Shown: positions 8,898-15,129 of the stretch, piece by piece | Numbering within the stretch: position 1 is the stretch's first letter | Layout: every line of letters starts with the position of its first letter | NCBI GenBank assembly: GCA_039028895.1 | Contig: JBCCHF010000030.1 | Location: 1 to 64,000 of the forward strand | DNA: 64,000 nucleotides | Direction of reading: 5' to 3' | Source of the DNA: JAHDCJ01 sp039028895 | Lineage (GTDB): Bacteria > Bacteroidota > Bacteroidia > Chitinophagales > Saprospiraceae | The notes under the pieces: model-generated | Told to the model about the DNA's origin: nothing | The model's database searches: none | The model's input: the letters and a program-made list of their open reading frames with translations, nothing else | Made by a program: the position numbers and the translations under genes

Positions 8898-9010
8898 GTG
8901 AAGGCGGAGCTTGTGAGTTATAATAGGAGCTTGCTGAATTCAGGAATTTATATTACTGAGATTCGAAATGAAACTGTTGTGAAAGCATTTAAAGTCGTGA
9001 AAAAATTACT
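8898..9010 (+). pseudogene. orphan T9SS C-terminal sorting-tail fragment
   Basis: The plus-strand frame reads LLNSGIYITEIRNETVVKAF followed by KVVKK, the last strand pair of a type IX secretion sorting domain (pattern GIY.v.i......KvvK). There is no upstream body, signal peptide or credible start, and the normal stop is missing: the frame runs on into the GTTCTAGC repeat that begins at 9015. It is best read as the 3' end of a lost secreted-protein gene, broken next to the repeat. Confidence 0.5.
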
Positions 9011-9014
9011 AGCC

Positions 9015-9043
9015 GTTCTAGCGGGGTCCCCTTCAGGGGCTAC
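9015..9043. repeat. GTTCTAGC palindromic repeat, copy B (left part)
   Basis: Reads GTTCTAGCGGGGTCC then CCTTCAGGGGCTAC; the GGGGTCC and GGGGCT arms flank a CTTCA loop. Same family as 3643, 10226, 22110 and 52161. It abuts the T9SS-tail remnant. Confidence 0.55.
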
Positions 9044-9096
9044 GGTGTGGATACATCGAATTATTTTTAAACTATCTTTTGTCAGCCGGCTTTTTG

Positions 9097-9113
9097 TGAC
9101 CTTGAAAAGGTCA
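9097..9113. repeat. hairpin TGACCTT-gaa-AAGGTCA
   Basis: Perfect 7-3-7 inverted repeat; first of three hairpins spaced about 50 bp apart that share a GACC...GGTC frame and a 3-nt loop. Confidence 0.6.
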
Positions 9114-9148
9114 TATCATGTTTGCTAATTTTCTGTTTCTCTATTGTC

Positions 9149-9167
9149 CCGACCTCTCTGAGGTCGG
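9149..9167. repeat. hairpin CCGACCTC-tct-GAGGTCGG
   Basis: Perfect 8-3-8 inverted repeat. Compared with its neighbours the arm bases differ but pairing is kept, and the loop is TCT as in the next copy. Confidence 0.65.
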
Positions 9168-9200
9168 AAACAAGACTTATGGCCAATTAGCTAAGATAGG

Positions 9201-9219
9201 TTGACCGCTCTGCGGTCAA
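9201..9219. repeat. hairpin TTGACCGC-tct-GCGGTCAA
   Basis: Perfect 8-3-8 inverted repeat, third of the set, with the same GACC frame and TCT loop and with compensatory GC/GC arm bases. Confidence 0.65.
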
Positions 9220-9282
9220 TGTTTTAACCAAACACCTCACGTAAAATCAATTTATAAAAATGGGTGTGTCCACACGGGAACG

Positions 9283-9310
9283 CTCTCTTCGAGGACCCTG
9301 CCAGGACTAG
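9283..9310. repeat. palindromic repeat, copy B (right part)
   Basis: Reads CTCTCTTCGAGGACCCTGCC then AGGACTAG; CTC-TCTTC-GAG gives the inner stem and GACCCTGC is the arm shared with copies at 10226 and 22110. It lies just downstream of the stop of the SDR gene beginning at 9330. Confidence 0.5.
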
Positions 9311-9329
9311 CATTTAGTTGGTTGATCGG

Positions 9330-10139
9330 TCATCCGAAAAACGTGTCTTTTATGCCTTTGCGGAATGCTTCGTCTCCTACCAATTTTCGTTGTTCATAAT
9401 ATGCTTTGGCGTCTTCGCCGGCAGGATATCTTAATTGTTGTTTGCCATCGGTTGCTGCCTCATAGACGACCTCGGCAATCTGCATGGCTGTAGAGTAGTT
9501 TTTCTGCCGCTCGGGATCCATAAAAACCGATAAAACCTTCTGCATTTGATCATTATATGCCTCATGGGATGTCAGGTCAAGTGAGCGGCTTGCAAAGTCA
9601 GTGGCAATACCCCCTGGAGAAATCGTTTTTACATCAATACCATGTGGATTAAGTTCGAATGCAAGACTTTCGCTCCATCCTTCAAGACCCCATTTGGTGG
9701 CATGATATACCGAATTGAAAGGAAGGGTAATTAGCCCACCTATAGACGTTGTGGTAATAAACATTCCACTTTTCTTTTCTCTGAAATGCGGGATAAAAGC
9801 CTGTGTTACCCTCATTACTCCGAGGAGGTTGGTATTGAGTTGTCGGACCAATTGTTCATCTGTGGCACCTTCAAAAGGACCTGCGAGACCATAACCGGCA
9901 TTGTTAAAAACGATATCGATTGCCCCTAATGAAATTGCTTTTTCCGCTGTTGATTTGATTTGTGCAGTATCCGTAACATCCAAAGGTAGGAGTGTTATGT
10001 TTTCAATCTTATTGAGTTCCTGTTCATTTTCAGGCTTTCGCATGGTCGCTATGACGTTCCAGCCTTTTTCATCAAACAGCATTGCCGCTGCTTTTCCCAA
10101 ACCAGAAGATGCGCCTGTGATGAAAATTTTTTGTGTCAT
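9330..10139 (-). CDS. short-chain dehydrogenase/reductase (classical SDR)
   Basis: 269 residues, usual classical-SDR size. TGASSGLG at 8-15 binds the cofactor; NNAG at 79-82 stabilises the central sheet; the catalytic triad is S132, Y145 and K149 (YHATK). ATMRKPEN after the second strand carries Arg rather than an acidic residue, favouring NADP(H) (inference). The C-terminal extension (AYYEQRKLVGDEAFRKG) is seen in SDRs annotated as generic oxidoreductases. The substrate is unknown. It is separated from the next SDR by 174 bp containing a palindromic repeat and shows no copy of the TetR operator found upstream of that neighbour. Confidence 0.9.
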   Translation of the reverse strand: MTQKIFITGASSGLGKAAAMLFDEKGWNVIATMRKPENEQELNKIENITLLPLDVTDTAQIKSTAEKAISLGAIDIVFNNAGYGLAGPFEGATDEQLVRQLNTNLLGVMRVTQAFIPHFREKKSGMFITTTSIGGLITLPFNSVYHATKWGLEGWSESLAFELNPHGIDVKTISPGGIATDFASRSLDLTSHEAYNDQMQKVLSVFMDPERQKNYSTAMQIAEVVYEAATDGKQQLRYPAGEDAKAYYEQRKLVGDEAFRKGIKDTFFG

Positions 10140-10225
10140 TTTATATTGTTTTAAACTGAAAACACAAAGGTGGCTAATAAGTTGAAATAGACAAGTGTTT
10201 TAATAGAGTAATCTGGTGAGCCAAC

Positions 10226-10258
10226 GTTCTAGCAGGGTCCCTTTCAGGAGACCCTGCT
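10226..10258. repeat. GTTCTAGC palindromic repeat, copy C (most complete)
   Basis: GTTCT then AGCAGGGTC (10231-10239), a 10-nt loop CCTTTCAGGA, then GACCCTGCT (10250-10258): a perfect 9-bp stem. GAGACCCTTTCAG follows at about 10277, a partial extra copy. It lies between the two SDR genes. No T-tract, so not a typical terminator. Confidence 0.7.
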
Positions 10259-10313
10259 GTGACGGTACGAAAGAAAGAGACCCTTTCAGAACTTGGTGAT
10301 TGTTTTAAGCTTG

Positions 10314-11060
10314 TTAATTTCTTCCAGCGATAACCCCGCCATCTGTGTCCCAAATCGCTCCTGTTACCCAGGATGCTTTTTCAGACAACAGGAACAAAAT
10401 GCTGTTGGCAATGTCTTTTGGTGTGCCATTTCTTCCAATTGGGTGAAAATTATTGAAGCCTACCAATGCTTTTTTGGCTTCCTCCTTACCTCCAAACACG
10501 CCATGGTAAACAGGTGTGTCAACGACAGCCGGAGAAACGGCGTTTACACGAATGTTATAGTCGGCCAATTCCATGGCTAAATGTTGGGTCAAAGAATGCA
10601 AACCTGCTTTTTGCATGGAATAAGCAGATGAAGGTGTTGCTTTGACTGCCTGCTTGGCCCACATAGAACCGACATTGACAATTGATCCTCCATTGTTTGC
10701 CTTCATTTTCTTGGCAGCACTTTGTGTGATAAAGAAGAATCCACGATTCAGATCGAGATATGAGTCATAATCTTCCACTGTGTGATCGAGGAATGGCTTT
10801 GGCCCAAAAATGCCGGATGCATTAACGAGATAGTCCAGAGTTTCGAGTGATTCGATGCTGGCAATTAGAGATTCTACCTGGTCAATATTGGAGATGTCTA
10901 CCGTGTGTTTGATCAGATTGTCTGTATCAGCAACTTTATTGGGATTTCTGCCTACAATATGCACGGTTGCACCCCCTTCTAATAATGCTTGCGTTGTCGC
11001 ATATCCTATTCCACTTGTACCGCCAATAACTATGGCTACTTTTTTTTCGAATTCTTTCAT
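10314..11060 (-). CDS. short-chain dehydrogenase/reductase, probably TetR-controlled
   Basis: 248 residues. GGTSGIG at 13-19 is the nucleotide-binding turn, with VGRNPNK suggesting NADP(H). Catalytic residues are S132, Y147 and K151 (YSMQK). The C-terminus (VTGAIWDTDGGVIAGR) is typical of FabG-like SDRs. A perfect 8-2-8 inverted repeat lies 27 bp before the ATG; a near-identical site precedes the adjacent tetR gene, so the SDR is very likely repressed by that regulator and induced by a small, perhaps toxic carbonyl compound (inference). Confidence 0.9.
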   Translation of the reverse strand: MKEFEKKVAIVIGGTSGIGYATTQALLEGGATVHIVGRNPNKVADTDNLIKHTVDISNIDQVESLIASIESLETLDYLVNASGIFGPKPFLDHTVEDYDSYLDLNRGFFFITQSAAKKMKANNGGSIVNVGSMWAKQAVKATPSSAYSMQKAGLHSLTQHLAMELADYNIRVNAVSPAVVDTPVYHGVFGGKEEAKKALVGFNNFHPIGRNGTPKDIANSILFLLSEKASWVTGAIWDTDGGVIAGRN

Positions 11061-11086
11061 TTTAATGTTGTTTGTTGATTATTTAT

Positions 11087-11104
11087 AGACAGACAGGTCT
11101 GTCT
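11087..11104. promoter_or_regulatory. TetR-type operator, site 1
   Basis: AGACAGAC-ag-GTCTGTCT, a perfect 8-2-8 inverted repeat 27 bp upstream of the SDR start codon at 11060 and near the 3' end of the tetR gene. It matches site 2 upstream of tetR at 11712-11729. Confidence 0.75.
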
Positions 11105-11122
11105 TTGGTGTGATAAATTTTT

Positions 11123-11686
11123 TTAACTAATGATTCTTGAACATAATTTCTTGGCTTCCTTGATCGGCCAATCGGCCTGATGAAGGTGACTTTCTGCTAC
11201 GGCCCCTTCATAGAGGAGGTATATCTGCCTAGCGAGCGACTTGCTTTCTTTGCCTTTTACATGGTCAAGGTTTTTGCTGACAAGCGTTGAAATGAGGTTG
11301 ATGAATTGATTTTTCTGGGTTTGAATCTCATGCTTGATCCTTAAATTCTCTTTTGGGACTTCCGAGACAGTTTTGATACACCAGCAACCGTTGAAATCTT
11401 TGTCCTTAAAAAACAATTGAAGAAAATCGAAAATGGCAAGCACCTGGTTTCTGCCTTTTCTTTTCGATTTAATAAATGCTTCAAGGTCTGCTGTAAATGT
11501 GGAGTTCTTAAACTGGAGGTAAGCAAGGCAAATATCTTCCTTTGATTTAAAATGGTTGTACAGAGTAGCTTTTGCGATGCCCGATTCAGCAATTATTTCG
11601 TTGATTCCAGTGGAGTTATACCCATTTGTATAAAACAAATGAGAAGCAGTTTCAATGATATTTTGCTTTACACTGGAGTGTTTCAT
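11123..11686 (-). CDS. TetR/AcrR family transcriptional repressor
   Basis: About 187 residues from the ATG at 11686. The N-terminal helix-turn-helix is clear: IIETASHLFYTNGYNSTGI then IIAESGIAKATLYNHFKSKE (residues about 12-52), with the diagnostic LYNHFKSK end. The C-terminal ligand domain (LEAFIKSKRKGRNQVLAIFD) resembles regulators of the YxaF/LmrA kind. Matching palindromes occur upstream of its own start and upstream of the next gene, an SDR, so it most likely represses both. The ligand is unknown. Confidence 0.9.
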   Translation of the reverse strand: MKHSSVKQNIIETASHLFYTNGYNSTGINEIIAESGIAKATLYNHFKSKEDICLAYLQFKNSTFTADLEAFIKSKRKGRNQVLAIFDFLQLFFKDKDFNGCWCIKTVSEVPKENLRIKHEIQTQKNQFINLISTLVSKNLDHVKGKESKSLARQIYLLYEGAVAESHLHQADWPIKEAKKLCSRIIS

Positions 11687-11711
11687 GGCACAATGATAAG
11701 ACAAATTTATT

Positions 11712-11729
11712 GAACAGACAAGTCTGTCT
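11712..11729. promoter_or_regulatory. TetR-type operator, site 2
   Basis: GAACAGAC-aa-GTCTGTCT, seven of eight arm positions paired, about 26 bp before the tetR ATG at 11686. The near identity to 11087-11104 supports autoregulation. Confidence 0.7.
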
Positions 11730-12786
11730 ATTTGTTTTGTAACTTTTTAATGATGGCCATTGTCGTTTCAGTGGTGGAAGCGGTGCCTCCGAGGTCTCTT
11801 GTTCGCACTTTCCCTTCTTCAGTTGTTTCTTCTATAGCCTCCATGAGTAAGCTTTTGGCTTCCAGTTCTCCCAAGTGATCAAGCATCATGGCGGCGGTCC
11901 AAAAACAGGCGATTGGATTAGCGATATTTTTCCCGGCAATATCGGGAGCGCTTCCGTGGACAGGTTCAAACATACTTGGGAATTCCTTCTCAGGATTGAT
12001 GTTGGCCCCGGCAGCTATGCCCATACCTCCGACTACAGCAGGTCCGAGATCAGACAAAATATCCCCAAACAAATTACTGGCTACCACAACATCAAACCAG
12101 TCCGGATGCTGAACAAAATGTGCACAAAGGATGTCTATATGGAATTGCTCCTGTTTGACTTCCGGATAGTGCTTACCTATTGTGTTGAATCTTTCATCCC
12201 AGAAAGGCATGGTGTGGATGATACCATTGGATTTGGTAGCACTGGTAATTTTTTGCCTTCTTTTACTGGCTAGTTCGAAGGCATATTTCATAATGCGATC
12301 AACACCTTTTTTCGTAAATACACTCTCCTGAACGACCAGTTCCTGTTCTGTTCCTTCATAAAGTTTACCGCCAATAGAAGAATATTCACCTTCATTGTTT
12401 TCCCTGACAATATAGAAGTCGACATCACCTGGATCTTTCAATGGAGAAGGCACACCTTTTAATAATCGCACGGGGCGCAGATTGACATATTGCTGGAAAG
12501 TTCTTCGAATCGGGATTAGTAATCCCCAAAGCGAAACATGATCCGGTACACCAGGATACCCAACAGCTCCCAGGAAGATGCTGTCGCTATCTTGAAGTCT
12601 TTCCAGACCGTCATCAGGCATCATTTTACCATAATCATTATAGTGTTTGCAGGAGTAGTCGAAATATTCGAAGGTTAATTGAAAGCCACATTTGGCAGCA
12701 ACGACCTCCAGGACTTTTACAGACTCGGGAATTACTTCATTGCCAATGCCATCACCGGGAATGGTTGCGATCTTATAGGTGTTCAT
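11728..12786 (-). CDS. dmlA: tartrate dehydrogenase/decarboxylase or D-malate dehydrogenase
   Basis: 352 residues, an NAD-dependent beta-decarboxylating dehydrogenase. IPGDGIGNEV (N-terminal) is the family start. GKMMPDD, YPGVPDHVSLWG, RPVRLLKGVPSPL and VRENNEGEYSS follow the TtuC/DmlA branch rather than LeuB, which has a different VSLWG region and lies in a leu operon. SNLFGDILSDLGP and FEPVHGSAPDIAGK are the metal and cofactor signatures. It oxidises D-malate, tartrate or a related 2-hydroxy acid. It overlaps the dehalogenase-like gene by 14 bp, so the two are coexpressed. Exact substrate preference cannot be read from sequence. Confidence 0.85.
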   Translation of the reverse strand: MNTYKIATIPGDGIGNEVIPESVKVLEVVAAKCGFQLTFEYFDYSCKHYNDYGKMMPDDGLERLQDSDSIFLGAVGYPGVPDHVSLWGLLIPIRRTFQQYVNLRPVRLLKGVPSPLKDPGDVDFYIVRENNEGEYSSIGGKLYEGTEQELVVQESVFTKKGVDRIMKYAFELASKRRQKITSATKSNGIIHTMPFWDERFNTIGKHYPEVKQEQFHIDILCAHFVQHPDWFDVVVASNLFGDILSDLGPAVVGGMGIAAGANINPEKEFPSMFEPVHGSAPDIAGKNIANPIACFWTAAMMLDHLGELEAKSLLMEAIEETTEEGKVRTRDLGGTASTTETTMAIIKKLQNK

Positions 12787-13666
12787 CTGGGTTTTTGTTT
12801 AAAAAATTCAAGAGTGCTGAAAGTGTTTCCTGTGGGGCTTCTTCTGGCAGATAATGCCCGCATGGAATGCCATGGCCTTCAACTTTTGTGGCCCATTTTG
12901 ACCATTCAGCAATGATATCATATTTGCTGCCTACAAACCCTTTTTCACCCCAGAGACAAAGTAACGGGCAGTGTATTTTATGGCCTTTGTCAATATCGAT
13001 TTGATCATGTTGGATGTCGATTGTAGCGGAGGCCCTGTAATCTTCACAACTGGCATGGATGGTTTCGGGAGTGAAGCATCTGAGGTATTCGCTAAAAGCT
13101 TTTGGGGTAATGGCCGCAGCATCTTTGCCCCATTGACCGAATTTCTTTTTCAAAAAATATAATGGATCCTGGCCGATCATTCGTTCCGGAATATCATAAG
13201 GCTGAATCAGGAAAAACCAATGGTAGTAGGCCGTAGCAAAATCCATATCTGTCGTTGTGTACATGGTATACGTAGGCGCAATGTCCATTACGACCAGTCG
13301 TTCAATCGCATCTGGCCGGTCCAGAGTCATTCGGTGGCCAACTCTTCCTCCACGGTCATGTCCGACGAGGGTGAACTTGTCAAATCCCAGTGCCTGCATC
13401 AAGGCCACCTGGTCGTTACCGTTTGCTCTTTTCGAGTAAGGTTCGTGGTTGTCGGCACTCTCTGGTGTACTGCTATCGCCATATCCTCGCAGGTCGCTGG
13501 CTACTACGGTGAATTGTTCTGCTAATTGCTCTGCTATTTTGTGCCACATGATATGGGTCTGTGGATAGCCGTGTAATAAGAGCAATGGTGGCCCGCTTCC
13601 GCCAATAACAAAATTGATATGTACGCCGTTTACCGCTAAATCAGATGCTTTGAAGCCAGAGAACAT
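12773..13666 (-). CDS. alpha/beta-hydrolase of the haloacetate dehalogenase/epoxide hydrolase type
   Basis: 297 residues. HGYPQT at 32-37 forms the oxyanion hole, VGHDRGGRVGHRM carries an Asp nucleophile (D104), DLRGYGDS precedes it, and the general-base His lies in GHGIPCGHYLPEE. The Asp nucleophile with DRGGRVGHRM, together with YYHWFFLIQP in the cap, closely follows fluoroacetate/haloacetate dehalogenases; epoxide hydrolases share the nucleophile. No signal peptide. It sits upstream of and overlaps the D-malate/tartrate dehydrogenase gene, so it might feed a hydroxy acid to that enzyme: glycolate or malate-like products are imaginable (inference). Confidence 0.85.
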   Translation of the reverse strand: MFSGFKASDLAVNGVHINFVIGGSGPPLLLLHGYPQTHIMWHKIAEQLAEQFTVVASDLRGYGDSSTPESADNHEPYSKRANGNDQVALMQALGFDKFTLVGHDRGGRVGHRMTLDRPDAIERLVVMDIAPTYTMYTTTDMDFATAYYHWFFLIQPYDIPERMIGQDPLYFLKKKFGQWGKDAAAITPKAFSEYLRCFTPETIHASCEDYRASATIDIQHDQIDIDKGHKIHCPLLCLWGEKGFVGSKYDIIAEWSKWATKVEGHGIPCGHYLPEEAPQETLSALLNFLNKNPDEHL

Positions 13667-13691
13667 AATCAGCCATTTTTCGAATAATTAC

Positions 13692-14549
13692 CTACTTTCT
13701 GTATTCGTGCTTTACCCAGTCAACCTCCATTACCCACTCACCAGTCATGGGGGTGTCTGTGATTTTGGCGTAATTTAATATGGCGAACATCGGTTCGGGG
13801 TATTTGTCGCCTTCTCCTACATTGCGATAGACTTCTTTCCCGTCGAGGCGGTAAACGAGGTCGCTGCCTTCCCATTCGACAGAGTATTCATGGTAATCAT
13901 CGAGAGCGGCAGGAATGCCCTGACGCAAACTCCACCAATCGCCTTTGTCACATTCGCCAAGGTTTTTGATAGCGCCTGCTGTGTAATGGTCAGCACCACT
14001 ATCGCCATGGTGTTCGAAGATATCGACTTCACCTGACCCGGTTAATGGCCAGCAAATGTTTTCGTCTTCTTCTTGTACGGGGGGCTCGTTGTTCCTGGCC
14101 CCTAAAATCCACCATGCGGGGAATTGACTGGCTTGTCCATTGCCCCACAGCCTGAGCCGGGCAGTCCATTTACCTTTGATAAATTCTTTTCGGTTCTTAG
14201 ATGCGACACGGCCGGCGACATATTCGGTATCGGGGTGCTGCTTGCCGAACTTGTCGAGGTTGTCACAGCTTCTTTTTTCGCCGATATTAATGACTTTCAA
14301 CTTTATGGTACCATTGCTGACTTCCCGGGTGTTAAACTCGTTGTCGGGGACATAGCATTGTTTTTCATTATTTACCCATATCCGTTGGTCCTGCCAGTTT
14401 TCTGGATTGAAGGTGTCGAAGTCATCGAAAAAGTCCACTGCCCAACCCTCTGCACTTGGGGCAACATGCTTTGCGGTCTTTTTGACGTTGCTGCAGCTAT
14501 AGGTCATTAGTAAACTTGCAATTGCCAGAATAGAAATAAGGTGTTTCAT
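13692..14549 (-). CDS. GH16 family endo-beta-glucanase, lipoprotein
   Basis: 285 residues with a lipobox (MTYSC, Cys19), hence surface or periplasmic. The GH16 catalytic signature is GEVDIFEH: nucleophile E174, D176, acid/base E179. WNxE-type features such as FPAWWILG (substrate-cleft Trp) and the GKWTARLRLWG strand match laminarinase-like or licheninase-like members. It likely cuts beta-1,3 or beta-1,3/1,4 glucans. No SusC/SusD pair or other polysaccharide-utilisation genes flank it. The single domain and absence of a T9SS tail distinguish it from the other secreted enzymes here. Confidence 0.9.
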   Translation of the reverse strand: MKHLISILAIASLLMTYSCSNVKKTAKHVAPSAEGWAVDFFDDFDTFNPENWQDQRIWVNNEKQCYVPDNEFNTREVSNGTIKLKVINIGEKRSCDNLDKFGKQHPDTEYVAGRVASKNRKEFIKGKWTARLRLWGNGQASQFPAWWILGARNNEPPVQEEDENICWPLTGSGEVDIFEHHGDSGADHYTAGAIKNLGECDKGDWWSLRQGIPAALDDYHEYSVEWEGSDLVYRLDGKEVYRNVGEGDKYPEPMFAILNYAKITDTPMTGEWVMEVDWVKHEYRK

Positions 14550-14598
14550 GATTTTATCTGAATTAAGTGTGATTTAAAGTAAAGGAATTGTGTATTGC

Positions 14599-14946
14599 TT
14601 ACTGTGCTGTTTGTTTTTCGTGCATAAACCCAGGGTTCCAGATTAACAGGCCCAATAAAGCTGCCATGAAAAGTGACCCTCCAACATCGTAAGTGTTGTT
14701 GGCAAGATGGAATATTGTGAAAAAAAGCTTGATGATTATTAAGATAACTGCCACGTACTTCCTGAATCTGGGCATCCAAATAAGTATTCCCCCTACTATC
14801 TGTAAAGTGCCCAACTCTTTCCAGAGGGTAGGGGATACGCGATTCATCATAGAGCATGAAGACTCCATGAAAGGGGATAATTTATCCAATCCTATGATCA
14901 GTAAAAGCAGACTACAAATGGCTACAACGATATTCGTAATATTCAT
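14599..14946 (-). CDS. DoxX-like small membrane protein
   Basis: 115 residues with four predicted transmembrane helices (about 5-20, 45-62, 66-84, 88-106). The helix order, LWKELGTLQIVGGILIWMPRF and the short LIWNPGF end resemble the DoxX/MauE-like family, whose members are linked to quinone, thiosulfate or oxidative-stress functions in some bacteria. It stands alone, oriented away from the CocE-like gene at 15130. Function not assignable. Confidence 0.6.
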   Translation of the reverse strand: MNITNIVVAICSLLLLIIGLDKLSPFMESSCSMMNRVSPTLWKELGTLQIVGGILIWMPRFRKYVAVILIIIKLFFTIFHLANNTYDVGGSLFMAALLGLLIWNPGFMHEKQTAQ

Positions 14947-15129
14947 TACTGGATGTTGTCAAAAAACGATGAAGACTCAAAATAGGTAATTAAAATCTTG
15001 TAAAGCCCTAAATTCAAGACCTCAAAAGATTTAGGTTTTGTCGGGTGACCATCGATTTTATAAATTTATAAGGCAGCTTCGGATAATTTTACCTGTTTTG
15101 TCCATTCACAGTGCGTAAAAATTTGTGAT

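Larger units (their letters stand above)
8697..9329. other. 633-bp intergenic island of palindromes and a gene remnant
   Basis: No intact gene is supported here. The stretch holds a T9SS sorting-tail remnant (plus strand, about 8898-9010), one copy of the GTTCTAGC palindrome (9015-9043), three GACC/GGTC hairpins (9097-9113, 9149-9167, 9201-9219), a small GTGTG-tc-CACAC hairpin near 9264, and a second half-copy of the repeat (9283-9310). Confidence 0.6.

Noticed and set aside
8898..9128. 76-codon plus-strand ORF as an intact gene
   Set aside because: Only its first third resembles a T9SS tail; it then runs through the repeat and hairpins with no supporting composition, so it is described as a remnant.
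11728..12786. 3-isopropylmalate dehydrogenase (leuB)
   Set aside because: Internal motifs (PDHVSLWG, RENNEGEYSS) follow the tartrate/D-malate dehydrogenase branch and no leu genes are adjacent.
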